Source: an uncultured Lachnospiraceae bacterium
GTDB taxonomy: Bacteria; Bacillota; Clostridia; Lachnospirales; Lachnospiraceae
Direction of reading: 5' to 3'
NCBI GenBank assembly: GCA_947589055.1
Contig: CANPZL010000011.1
Coordinates: 1 to 54,217, forward strand
DNA length: 54,217 bases
Every line of letters begins with the position of its first letter. Within the stretch, counting starts at the first letter, position 1. This document shows positions 45,582 through 54,075 of this stretch, one piece after another. A model generated the notes under the pieces. It ran no database searches. It had not been told where the DNA came from and saw nothing but the letters and a program-made list of their open reading frames with translations. Made by a program: the position numbers and the translations under genes.

Positions 45582-45896
45582 CTAAAGCCCCAGATACGTT
45601 CCTACCGCAAAGCCTCCTGTGTTCTGGTATACCTCATCTATGATCAACCGAACCAATTCTTCCGCATCTTCTTGGGTTTTAGTGATTCCGATCACGATCA
45701 CCGGATGCTCCAGTTCTTCATACAGTGGCTGCCGCAGCTCTTCATATTCATATATTTCCAAAATTCCGTCCTGAAATACCGGAAGGGTAATACAATATAG
45801 ATAAGAAACGGAACGATTTCGATTCATTTTCCGCATGATCGGTATTATCCTTTTATCTGCGATCCCTCGGACATACATACGATTATATAGCTTCAT
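45582..45896 (-). CDS. Unknown 104-residue protein
   Basis: Soluble, no signal or membrane segment. A beta-rich N-terminus (VSYLYCITLPVFQDGILEIYEY) is followed by VIVIGITKTQEDAEELVRLIIDEVYQNTGGF, giving an alpha/beta fold of about 100 residues. GGAGG is 4 bases before the ATG. It lies between a 466-residue unknown protein and DUF2953. I do not recognise a family. Confidence 0.75.
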   Translation of the reverse strand: MKLYNRMYVRGIADKRIIPIMRKMNRNRSVSYLYCITLPVFQDGILEIYEYEELRQPLYEELEHPVIVIGITKTQEDAEELVRLIIDEVYQNTGGFAVGTYLGL

Positions 45897-45930
45897 GGAA
45901 CCTCCTGTCCAATCGGACTCTACATTCCGG

Positions 45931-47331
45931 CTACCCTTCCATCATTTCATCCAAAATACGGATAACCGCCTTTTCTTCCCATTGATTCTTACAGTTTTCA
46001 AGCGCATATTTCAAATAATCCGAAATCTCTTCCTGACTGTTAAAAAAGACCGGAACGATTCCCAATACCATTGCCATTCTGGCACGGTTCATCTGCTTTG
46101 TCTGTCCGGCAAAGGAACGGGTAAATTCCTCGATCAGCTGATCCCGTACCTGATTTATGTATATGCTGTCCGCTATCTCCGGGGTCAGGTCCTCCGGTTC
46201 CAGACTGACAAAGGTACTGTTGCAAAGGAGCTTGGACATCCGGTTTAAATCCGAATACTCCTCCCAAAGGGACAGAGATTTTAGCAGATCCTGCTGTTGT
46301 GTCCATATATCAAATAAAACTCCCTCTGTCTGGATTTTTTTCTCCGATAATTGTTCCGGTATACCCTCCAGTGCAAAAAGACAGTCTTCCGTCTCCTCCT
46401 TCATCGGGTCATGCCCGTCCATAGCGGAAAGCGTATGCTCTAAAATCCGGCAGGCAATCTCTGCTTCTTTCGTATCAACCTGTACATAGACCGCAGCCGA
46501 CACTGCGGCGTACAAATGATTTACGACCTCCGCCAGTATCAAAAGCCGCGACACGATATGATCGATCTTATCAGCCGTATCCAAAAGACCCGTTCTGTAT
46601 TTTTTCCATTGTTCCTTTGACAGATTTTGGTAATCCAATCCTTCATAAAGAGTTAATGTCTTGAAAAACTCCGGATACACGGTTTCAAATCCTTCCGGCC
46701 GGAAAAGACCAGAACAGGCCCGGATCGTTTCCGCAAAATCGTCAACACTGCTGCATTCGGAACCGGTATATAGTTTCAGACTTTCGTTTATGATGTCGAA
46801 AAAGCGGCTTTTTGTGATCCGAACCGGAAGTTCGGATACAACCATCTGAATCTTACTGTTAATCACCATCTTATCGTCGTCCTGAAACAAATACCGGAAT
46901 ATTTTCTGTGCATAGGCATCTAAGTCTGTTTCCCTGTCTTCCGTCTCTTCCTCATAGGTGAATTCCAGACGATTCAGTATGTATTCGTAAACCTGTAACC
47001 CGTCCGTATAAGCGGTCAGTATCTGCATACGAGCGGTTATCTGTTCCCGAAGCTCATGGATCCGCTTTAGTTCTTCCCGGCGCTCGGAGCTTCCATCCAA
47101 TATACAGGTCTTTATCCATTGCCGAACGTTCTTCAAGGCTTCCGTTACAAACCCATCCGTTTGCGGCTGTTCCTCCAACTGCTCCCAAAGGATATACAGA
47201 TTCATTGCCAGCTGTACCAATGCATATTCATAATACGTCTTGGATAACAGGATACCGTATTTCGGCAGATTTTCATCCAGTGCCAGTCCGCCTCCAATCT
47301 GCTTTATCAATAAACGTTCTTGCTTTTGCAT
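45931..47331 (-). CDS. Unknown 466-residue helical protein
   Basis: Predicted almost entirely alpha-helical and soluble, with no signal peptide or membrane span. It carries many Glu/Leu heptad-like stretches (for example 30-60, 90-130, 330-375) but no metal, nucleotide or protease motif. AAAGGAG precedes the ATG. It follows the rhomboid-like gene by 11 bases and shares its promoter. No family recognised. Confidence 0.75.
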   Translation of the reverse strand: MQKQERLLIKQIGGGLALDENLPKYGILLSKTYYEYALVQLAMNLYILWEQLEEQPQTDGFVTEALKNVRQWIKTCILDGSSERREELKRIHELREQITARMQILTAYTDGLQVYEYILNRLEFTYEEETEDRETDLDAYAQKIFRYLFQDDDKMVINSKIQMVVSELPVRITKSRFFDIINESLKLYTGSECSSVDDFAETIRACSGLFRPEGFETVYPEFFKTLTLYEGLDYQNLSKEQWKKYRTGLLDTADKIDHIVSRLLILAEVVNHLYAAVSAAVYVQVDTKEAEIACRILEHTLSAMDGHDPMKEETEDCLFALEGIPEQLSEKKIQTEGVLFDIWTQQQDLLKSLSLWEEYSDLNRMSKLLCNSTFVSLEPEDLTPEIADSIYINQVRDQLIEEFTRSFAGQTKQMNRARMAMVLGIVPVFFNSQEEISDYLKYALENCKNQWEEKAVIRILDEMMEG

Positions 47332-47342
47332 ATTGTTCTCCT

Positions 47343-48230
47343 TTACTGTTTATGCTCATGCGTAAATAAATGGTCGCTGCAATACTCTAAATTCCCCTTG
47401 CATTTTGAGCAGAACCGGAACGAAAGCTCCGGATTGCTCTCCTCAGTTCGTCCACATACTGCGCAGCGGTGGCGGGAAACCTGAGACCGTACTGCTTTTA
47501 CCTGCTTCCGGTACTTCCGTTTTCGTTTTATCTCAACCGGAGACAGCTTCTTATAATTTCGAGTTGACAAAAAATAGACTACAAAATTTGCGACCGAAAG
47601 GAGAATGCTGACAATATTGGATATTCCCAATGCCGCATATACAGGCGCCGAAATGACCAACAGTGCATTTTGGATGATCGTCCACGCCAGCAGTCCGGCG
47701 TCCAGAATCGCCAGCCACTTCATTTTGATTGGAAGTATGCCCATAAAATATACCTGTTGATCCGGAAAAATAGTTGCAAAAGCTAAAAAAGAAGTCAGAT
47801 TCAGATAATAGGTGCTGGACGTTAAATTTACTCCATTGTCAAATCCATGCATGAGTCCGGTGATCAGATAAATCAATATCGGTCCCACCGTCATCAAAAT
47901 CAGGCCCATAAAAATAAATACATTATAGCGAAACGTTCCCCAAATCCGTTCCAGAGTTTGTCCAATCCAGAAATACAGCAGGAACATGAATATCAAAAAT
48001 AAGTTCGGATTCTGCGGAATCGTAACCACCCAAGTCACCAGTCTCCAAACTTGTCCCTGAAAAATCAACTGTGGGTTCATCTCCATCAGACTATAGCAGC
48101 CCGGCAGAAGGTTGAACCTCTCCATAAAATATAACACATATCCGATTCCATATGCCCCTAATACATAAACGATCAGATTTTTGACAGCATAACGCCCCAG
48201 CTTGCGTTCCAGCTTGTTCATCCAATGCAT
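47343..48230 (-). CDS. Rhomboid-fold membrane protein with C-terminal zinc ribbon, probably inactive
   Basis: Six or so membrane spans in residues 15-220, with QGQVWRLVTW at about 58-67, the L1-loop signature of rhomboids. The GxSxG serine and the later histidine of active rhomboids are not found, so it is likely a pseudoprotease (iRhom/derlin-like). Residues 250-295 form a basic linker then a cysteine cluster (CAVC, CSKC, CSDH) that looks zinc-binding. I choose ATG 48230 (AAAAGGA 8 bases upstream); the TTG at 48266 would lie inside the -10 box. Leads the GerW unit. Confidence 0.8.
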   Translation of the reverse strand: MHWMNKLERKLGRYAVKNLIVYVLGAYGIGYVLYFMERFNLLPGCYSLMEMNPQLIFQGQVWRLVTWVVTIPQNPNLFLIFMFLLYFWIGQTLERIWGTFRYNVFIFMGLILMTVGPILIYLITGLMHGFDNGVNLTSSTYYLNLTSFLAFATIFPDQQVYFMGILPIKMKWLAILDAGLLAWTIIQNALLVISAPVYAALGISNIVSILLSVANFVVYFLSTRNYKKLSPVEIKRKRKYRKQVKAVRSQVSRHRCAVCGRTEESNPELSFRFCSKCKGNLEYCSDHLFTHEHKQ

Positions 48231-48265
48231 AGTAATCATCCTTTTCATTTTTACAATACGGTTCA

Positions 48266-48294
48266 ATTATATCCCATTCAATCTGCAAACGCAA
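48266..48294 (-). promoter_or_regulatory. Promoter for the rhomboid-like/GerW unit
   Basis: On the minus strand TTGCGT (48289-48294) and a perfect TATAAT (48266-48271) are 17 bases apart. The predicted RNA start near 48259 excludes the upstream TTG as start codon of the rhomboid-like gene. Confidence 0.65.
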
Positions 48295-48338
48295 GTATGT
48301 ATCCCCCATTCTATCAACCTTTATTCATCAGAATATGA

Positions 48339-48392
48339 CTTTGGCATCACCGTCAGCCGGCTCTTTCCTGCCTGCCGCCGATAATGCCAAAG
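48339..48392. repeat. Inverted repeat, 9-bp arms
   Basis: CTTTGGCAT (48339-48347) and ATGCCAAAG (48384-48392) form a perfect 9-bp stem around a 36-base GC-richer loop, just beyond the LysM gene stop. No T-run follows on either strand. It might be a weak terminator or RNA-stability element. The rest of the 48302-48401 stretch holds nothing else I can identify. Confidence 0.5.
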
Positions 48393-48401
48393 CTGCCGGT
48401 T

Positions 48402-48764
48402 TTATCTTGGAGCTTTTACCGGATACCGGAGGACAAAACCTGCCGGAACCGGCAATTCCCTTAAGGAAGGATTAAATTCTGCAAGACTGTCATAATCTGT
48501 ATCAAAGAGCTTTAGGATGTCCTCTAACGTATCCCCTTCCTGGGTAATATACGTTCGTTCACTGCTTCCACCGGGGACACTGGAATTTGGCAGTGTTGGC
48601 AGGCAAAGCTCATCTCCCGGCTGTAAGTTGTAGACATTGACATACGGATTACTCCGGAGAATGTCAATCAGCTTTAGATCGTAGTTCCGTGCGATCTTAT
48701 ACAGGGTATCCCCTTCCTTTACCACATAGACAAATCCTCTGCAATTTTGAGAATTATTATACAT
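48402..48764 (-). CDS. Two-LysM-domain protein
   Basis: A 120-residue protein with two LysM modules, residues about 12-57 (YVVKEGDTLYKIARNYDL, NLQPGDELCLP) and 70-116 (YITQEGDTLEDILKLFDTD). LysM binds peptidoglycan or spore-coat glycans. There is no signal peptide, as in spore-coat LysM proteins such as SafA or SpoVID that act inside the mother cell, which suggests but does not prove a sporulation role. AGAGG lies 8 bases before the ATG. Confidence 0.9.
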   Translation of the reverse strand: MYNNSQNCRGFVYVVKEGDTLYKIARNYDLKLIDILRSNPYVNVYNLQPGDELCLPTLPNSSVPGGSSERTYITQEGDTLEDILKLFDTDYDSLAEFNPSLRELPVPAGFVLRYPVKAPR

Positions 48765-48933
48765 ATTGCTAACCTCTCGTTCCTGTTATTTGGAAATTGC
48801 AAACAAGATGCAATCCTCTACTGGGTATTCTATTCATAACTGCGGATACCGGTGCACAAATATCCTTGTTTCTGTTTCCAAAACAGATAGAAAGATTTCA
48901 TAAAAATATAAGTAATACTCCATGTTTTACATA

Positions 48934-48962
48934 TTGAGTTTTTCGACAGATTCCCGTATAAT
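48934..48962 (+). promoter_or_regulatory. Promoter for the activase/dehydratase fusion gene
   Basis: TTGAGT (48934-48939, four of six) and a perfect TATAAT (48957-48962) separated by 17 bases, in the divergent gap (48765-49018) between the LysM gene and the large plus-strand gene. A short CTGTTT-CCA-AAACAG hairpin at 48872-48886 is also in this gap. Confidence 0.75.
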
Positions 48963-49018
48963 AACGTAGAAAACAATGAAAATTCAAATAAAACAACAAT
49001 AAGGAGGGTGGCGATCGT

Positions 49019-52000
49019 TTGCCACGAATTGTTATGTGTAATTACATAGGTATTGATATTGGTTCCACCACAGTAAAGGTCGCTGTTTTAGATAAGCAGC
49101 ATCATATATTATTTTCCGATTATCAACGTCACTTCGCAGATATAAAGGGAACGCTGTCCCGTCTGGTCAGCGCCGCCGGTGAAAAACTTGGCGATCTGGA
49201 GGTTCAACCCACTATTACCGGCTCCGGCGGACTGGCGATCGCAAATATTCTGGAAATCCCGTTTTCTCAGGAGGTTGTCTGCGTAACGGATGCCCTCCAG
49301 CTTTATGCCCCGCAGACGGATGTCTCCATCGAGCTTGGCGGCGAAGATGCGAAGATCATTTATTTTACAAACGGAATTGAACAACGTATGAACGGTGTTT
49401 GCGCCGGCGGCACCGGTTCCTTTATCGACCAGATGGCTTCCCTTTTGCAAACAGATGCGGAAGGATTGAATGAATATGCGAAAAGCTATGACACTTTATA
49501 TCCCATTGCCGCCCGCTGCGGTGTGTTTGCAAAAACGGATATTCAGCCTCTGATCAACGAAGGTGCCACAAAGGAAAATTTGGCGGCTTCTATTTATCAG
49601 GCAGTGGTGGATCAGACGATAAGCGGTCTTGCCTGTGGGAAACCCATTCGGGGCAATGTTGCCTTCTTAGGCGGTCCGCTCCATTTCCAATCCGAATTAA
49701 AAAAAGCATTTGTACGGAATCTGAATCTGACAAGGGAGCAAATCATCGCACCGGAAAACTCCCATCTGTTTGCTGCGATCGGAGCCGCTTTAAATGCAGA
49801 ATCTACTCCTGTAAAGACAACGTTGGGTGCCTTAGTAGATAAGCTAAACAGCGGAATCGAGATTGAAATGGAAGTAGACCGGATGGAGCCCCTCTTCCAA
49901 GACGAACAGGAGTATAAAGATTTTTGTGAACAGCACAATCAATACAAAGTTAAAAAGGGCGCGTTAGAATCCTATAGCGGCAACTGCTTTCTCGGTATCG
50001 ATGCCGGCTCAACCACGACCAAGGTTGCTTTAGTCGGGGATGACGGAACGCTTTTATATTCCTTTTACAGCAGTAACAACGGAAGTCCGTTAAAAACCAG
50101 TATCCGTGCTATTCAGGAAATCTATGCAAAGCTTCCGGAGAACGCAAGAATCGTTCGTGCCTGCTCAACCGGATACGGGGAGGCATTGATCAAGTCCGCC
50201 CTGCTGTTAGATGACGGAGAGGTCGAAACCATCGCACATTATACGGCTGCCGCTTTTTTTGAACCAGAGGTTGACTGTATCCTCGACATTGGCGGTCAGG
50301 ATATGAAATGTATTAAAATCCGGAATCAGGCGGTGGATAATGTTATGTTGAATGAGGCATGCTCTTCCGGCTGCGGTTCTTTTATTGAAACCTTTGCAAA
50401 ATCAATGAATTACAGCATACAGGACTTTGCAAAGATTGCTCTGTTTGCCAAGCACCCCATCAATCTCGGCTCCCGTTGTACGGTTTTTATGAATTCAAAG
50501 GTAAAGCAGGCGCAAAAGGAAGGAGCGGACGTCTCGGATATTTCAGCCGGTCTTGCTTATTCCGTCATTAAAAATGCCCTGCTGAAAGTCATTAAACTAA
50601 CCGATCCGAAGGATCTAGGGGAACGTATTGTTGTACAGGGCGGAACCTTTTATAATGATGCCGTGTTAAGAAGCTTTGAACGAATATCCGGAGTTTCTGC
50701 TATCCGTCCGGATATTGCCGGTATTATGGGTGCCTTTGGAGCCGCCTTGATCGCACGGGATAATTATGACGGACATTCCGCATCTACCATGCTCTCCATT
50801 GACGATATAAACCATCTGACCTATGAGACGACGATGGCGCGCTGTAAAGGCTGTACCAACAGCTGTCTTTTAACGATCAACCGGTTTTCCGGCAACCGTC
50901 GTTTTGTCACCGGCAATCGTTGTGAACGTGGGCTGGGACAGGAAAAAAACAAGGAGCATATTCCGAATCTTTTTGAATATAAGTTTCAAAGGCTGTTTGA
51001 CTACGAACCCCTTCCGGCGGAAACGGCAACCCGTGGTGAAATCGGCATTCCCAGAATCTTAAATATGTACGAAAACTACCCACTCTGGTTTACATTTCTG
51101 ACCAGACTTAAATTTCGGGTTATCCTCTCTCCGCCTTCCAGCCGGGAAATCTATACGCTGGGTATTGAATCCATTCCCAGTGAATCGGAGTGCTATCCGG
51201 CTAAAATCTCACATGGACATATCATGTGGCTGTTAAAGCATGATATTAAAACGATCTTCCAGCCCTGTATCGTCTATGAACAAAATGAAACACCGGATGC
51301 CTATAACCATTACAACTGTCCGATGGTTACTTCCTATGCCGAAAATATCAAGAATAACGTAGAAGAAATTCAAAGCGATGCGGTTACCTTTATCCGTCCG
51401 TTTATGGCATTGGATAACCGGGAGGCACTGGCCGACCGTCTGTATCGGGAATTTTCAAAGTATTACGATGTAACCAAAAAAGAGATTCGGGAAGCGCTGG
51501 AAGCGGGCTTTGCCGAATATGAAACCGTAAAACAGGATCTGCAGAAAAAAGGAGAAGAAACGATCCGTTACTGTGAGGAACAGAATCGAATGGGGATCGT
51601 TCTGGCCGGCAGACCCTATCACGTTGACCCGGAAATCAATCATGGACTTCCGGAATTGATCAATTCCTATGGGATCGCTGTATTAACGGAGGACTCCATC
51701 TCACACCTTGCCAAAGTAGAACGTCCGCTGATTGTTTCCGACCAATGGATGTATCACAGTCGTCTCTATGCGGCCGCAAACTATGTAAAATCCAGCAAAT
51801 GTCTGGAAATGATACAGTTAAATTCCTTTGGCTGCGGTCTGGACGCAGTTACTACAGACTGTGTCAGCGATATTTTATCGGGTTCAGGGAAAATTTATAC
51901 CGTTTTGAAGATTGACGAGGTAAGCAACTTAGGTGCGGCCCGTATCCGTATCCGCTCCCTGATTAGCGCAGTTAAAGTACGGAATAAAAAGGGAATCCAG

Positions 52001-53320
52001 CCCCATCCGGTTTCTTCCGCTTATAACCGTGAGATCTTCACAAAGGAAATGAAAGAAAGCCGATATACAGTACTGGCGCCAAATATGTCCCCGATTCATT
52101 TCAGTATGCTAATGCCGGCCTTTAGCCAATGCGGGGTTAATTTTATCACGCTGCCGAATCCAGATAAATCCGCAGTGGACGTGGGTCTGAAATATGTAAA
52201 CAATGATGCCTGCTATCCTTCGATCCTAGTTGTGGGACAGTTGATTCAGGAACTTCTTACCGGAAAATACGATCTGGATCACACTGCTCTTGCCATTACC
52301 CAGACTGGCGGCGGCTGCCGGGCTACGAACTATATCGGCTTTATCCGTCGAGCGTTAAAAAAGGCGGGAATGGAACAGGTTCCGGTCATTTCGATCAATG
52401 CCGGCGGTCTGGAGACCAATCCGGGCTTTCATTATAACTATGCCATGATCCGGGCTTCCATTCAGGCGGTTATTTACGGTGACGTCTTTATGCGCTGTCT
52501 GTATCATATGCGGCCCTATGAAGCGGTTCCCGGCTCCGCCAATGCCCTTCACAAAAAATGGGAAGCCATTTGTATCCAATCCATTCAGGACGGTGCAAGT
52601 ATGCGTTCCTTTAAGAAAAATATCAAAGGAATCATACGGGAATTCGATCAACTCCCGATTCTTAACATTCAGAAGCCAAGAGTTGGAATCGTAGGAGAAA
52701 TTCTGGTAAAATTCCAACCATGTGCCAATAACCAAATGGTTGACCTCTTAGAAGCAGAAGGTGCGGAAGCTGTCATGCCGGACTTGTCCGGCTTCTTAGA
52801 CTACTGTGCGTATAATGCCAATTACAAGCACGAATATCTGGGAAAATCCAAGAAATCAGCAACAGTCAGCAATCTGGTCATAAAGTTTCTGGATCTATAC
52901 CGTTCCACCGCACGCAAGGAACTGGAAGCCAGTACGCATTTCAGCAGCATTGCCCATATCCGTGAGCTTGCGGAATATGCAAAGCCTATCGTTTCACTGG
53001 GGAATCAGACAGGGGAAGGATGGTTTTTGACAGCAGAGATGATCGAATTGATCAAAAGCGGCGTTCCGAATATTGTCTGCTGTCAGCCCTTTGGCTGCCT
53101 GCCGAATCATATCGTGGGAAAAGGAGTCATCAAAGAGCTACGGGCGGCATATCCGGAAGCCAATATCGTAGCGGTCGATTTTGATCCGGGGGCCTCCGAG
53201 GTCAATCAGCTCAACCGGATTAAGCTGATGCTCTCTACCGCCCAGAAAAACTTACATACCCAATCAGCCGATCCCAATCCTTCACAGGAGCGGGAAGCTG
53301 CCGCAAGTCAGGCGGAATAA
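49019..53320 (+). CDS. 2-hydroxyacyl-CoA dehydratase activase fused to dehydratase-like domains
   Basis: A 1433-residue fusion. Two BadF/BcrA/HgdC-type ATPase repeats lie at about 8-275 and 323-580. Each has a phosphate-binding D-x-GSTT loop and a pair of Fe-S cysteines at C128/C167 (CAGGTGSF, RCGVF) and C448/C487 (CSSGCGSF, RCTVF). Then comes a DUF2229 segment (about 675-890) and a HgdB/CoA-activase C-terminal region (about 1015-1400; NNDACYPS, QTGGGCRATNY). The family couples ATP hydrolysis to low-potential electron transfer for radical dehydration of 2-hydroxyacyl-CoA; this fused member has no proven substrate. Start is TTG 49019, with AGGAGG 11 bases upstream; ATG 49034 is an alternative. 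Confidence 0.93.
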   Translation: MPRIVMCNYIGIDIGSTTVKVAVLDKQHHILFSDYQRHFADIKGTLSRLVSAAGEKLGDLEVQPTITGSGGLAIANILEIPFSQEVVCVTDALQLYAPQTDVSIELGGEDAKIIYFTNGIEQRMNGVCAGGTGSFIDQMASLLQTDAEGLNEYAKSYDTLYPIAARCGVFAKTDIQPLINEGATKENLAASIYQAVVDQTISGLACGKPIRGNVAFLGGPLHFQSELKKAFVRNLNLTREQIIAPENSHLFAAIGAALNAESTPVKTTLGALVDKLNSGIEIEMEVDRMEPLFQDEQEYKDFCEQHNQYKVKKGALESYSGNCFLGIDAGSTTTKVALVGDDGTLLYSFYSSNNGSPLKTSIRAIQEIYAKLPENARIVRACSTGYGEALIKSALLLDDGEVETIAHYTAAAFFEPEVDCILDIGGQDMKCIKIRNQAVDNVMLNEACSSGCGSFIETFAKSMNYSIQDFAKIALFAKHPINLGSRCTVFMNSKVKQAQKEGADVSDISAGLAYSVIKNALLKVIKLTDPKDLGERIVVQGGTFYNDAVLRSFERISGVSAIRPDIAGIMGAFGAALIARDNYDGHSASTMLSIDDINHLTYETTMARCKGCTNSCLLTINRFSGNRRFVTGNRCERGLGQEKNKEHIPNLFEYKFQRLFDYEPLPAETATRGEIGIPRILNMYENYPLWFTFLTRLKFRVILSPPSSREIYTLGIESIPSESECYPAKISHGHIMWLLKHDIKTIFQPCIVYEQNETPDAYNHYNCPMVTSYAENIKNNVEEIQSDAVTFIRPFMALDNREALADRLYREFSKYYDVTKKEIREALEAGFAEYETVKQDLQKKGEETIRYCEEQNRMGIVLAGRPYHVDPEINHGLPELINSYGIAVLTEDSISHLAKVERPLIVSDQWMYHSRLYAAANYVKSSKCLEMIQLNSFGCGLDAVTTDCVSDILSGSGKIYTVLKIDEVSNLGAARIRIRSLISAVKVRNKKGIQPHPVSSAYNREIFTKEMKESRYTVLAPNMSPIHFSMLMPAFSQCGVNFITLPNPDKSAVDVGLKYVNNDACYPSILVVGQLIQELLTGKYDLDHTALAITQTGGGCRATNYIGFIRRALKKAGMEQVPVISINAGGLETNPGFHYNYAMIRASIQAVIYGDVFMRCLYHMRPYEAVPGSANALHKKWEAICIQSIQDGASMRSFKKNIKGIIREFDQLPILNIQKPRVGIVGEILVKFQPCANNQMVDLLEAEGAEAVMPDLSGFLDYCAYNANYKHEYLGKSKKSATVSNLVIKFLDLYRSTARKELEASTHFSSIAHIRELAEYAKPIVSLGNQTGEGWFLTAEMIELIKSGVPNIVCCQPFGCLPNHIVGKGVIKELRAAYPEANIVAVDFDPGASEVNQLNRIKLMLSTAQKNLHTQSADPNPSQEREAAASQAE

Positions 53321-53326
53321 GTGCTG

Positions 53327-53554
53327 TCAAGCGTGGGTATCCGTATTGTCCGAACTGCAAAAATGTAACACCCTGCAAAGATATGCAACCGAGGTCATAT
53401 CCTCGTCTAACTCTTCTGCAATCTTTGCGGGTGTTTTTTTCATTTTCAGCTTCCGATGGATCATATGAAGGAGTTGCAGAGCTTCTCCCTGCTTTCTGCC
53501 TTCGATAATCCCGATCTCATAACCTCTTGCCATACCATATTCCATCAAATTCAT
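53327..53554 (-). CDS. Stand-alone Rpn-type C-terminal tail protein
   Basis: A 75-residue helical protein. It begins MNLMEYGMARGYEIGIIEGRKQGEALQLLHM, the helical E/G/R-Q repeat characteristic of the C-terminal tail of Rpn (PD-(D/E)xK recombination-promoting nuclease/transposase) proteins; the nuclease domain is absent. AAGGAGG lies about 7 bases before the ATG and a good promoter lies at 53577-53605, so it is probably expressed. It converges on the activase gene, their stops being only 6 bases apart. It could be a remnant or an orphan intragenic-antitoxin-like protein. Confidence 0.65.
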   Translation of the reverse strand: MNLMEYGMARGYEIGIIEGRKQGEALQLLHMIHRKLKMKKTPAKIAEELDEDMTSVAYLCRVLHFCSSDNTDTHA

Positions 53555-53576
53555 AGACGATCCTCCTTTTTTATTT

Positions 53577-53605
53577 ATCGTAACATATATTTTATCTTTT
53601 TACAA
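53577..53605 (-). promoter_or_regulatory. Promoter for the Rpn-tail gene
   Basis: On the minus strand TTGTAA (53600-53605) and TACGAT (53577-53582) are 17 bases apart with TG one base before the -10. Flanking DNA is strongly AT-rich. Confidence 0.55.
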
Positions 53606-53701
53606 TATTAATATAGTAATAATAGTACTATGTATTATTTTATATATTTATAATATTTGCAGCTAAAAAGCGATCCTATGTGGAAGCAAGCTATATCACG
53701 G

Positions 53702-53809
53702 TCATTCTAGCAAGTATTTCCTTTCATCAATCGACACGATCAGCACGGAATCTTTCGGATTCGGCAGCCTTTTTGCGATTTTCACCGTTTCTGCATCACC
53801 AAGAGTCAC
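53702..53809 (-). pseudogene. C-terminal coding fragment, unknown family
   Basis: A minus-strand frame of 35 codons ending TGA (53702) reads VTLGDAETVKIAKRL and then DSVLIVSIDERKYLLE, protein-like in composition. It has no ribosome site, and its beginning abuts the broken methyltransferase frame in a different phase, so it is a fragment joined by deletion or frameshift. I cannot name the family. Confidence 0.4.
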
Positions 53810-53913
53810 TTGCTGTGTCGATATGTGTCTTTGCTGTCCGCATAATCGTTGTTGTATTTCCAGTCCCATGCACCGGTATTATACGGCGGGTCTATGTTCC
53901 TGCTGATTTTGAT
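53806..53913 (-). pseudogene. Fragment of an adenine-type DNA methyltransferase
   Basis: The minus-strand frame contains IDPPYNTGAWDWKYNNDYAD and then YRHSK before a premature TGA (53806). DPPY with the YNTG..D.KYNNDYVD context is motif IV of beta-class, type III-like DNA methyltransferases. Only about 35 codons remain: no SAM-binding FxGxG motif and no target-recognition domain, so it cannot be functional. Confidence 0.65.
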
Positions 53914-53942
53914 ACAAACAGAAAAAGCCCTCTCCGGCGCAG

Positions 53943-54062
53943 GACACCCCGGTGGAGTGGTTCGAGCCATCCCTCTGGTGTGCGCTGCCAGATTTCGTGA
54001 CGGTCTACTCCAAAGAGGATGTACGGTTCACCTTCAAGGACGGAACGGAAATAAGGGCATAA
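53943..54062 (+). pseudogene. C-terminal fragment of a large serine recombinase
   Basis: The plus-strand frame reads VEWFEPSLWCALPDFVTVYS then DVRFTFKDGTEI and stops at TAA 54060-54062. This F.P.LW.AL.D.VTVYS...RFTFKDGTEI pattern is the extreme C-terminus of large serine recombinases on clostridial integrative elements. Nothing upstream (catalytic serine, recombinase and zinc domains) is present, so an element once inserted here has been almost wholly lost. Confidence 0.65.
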
Positions 54063-54075
54063 GGGCAAAAAGAAA

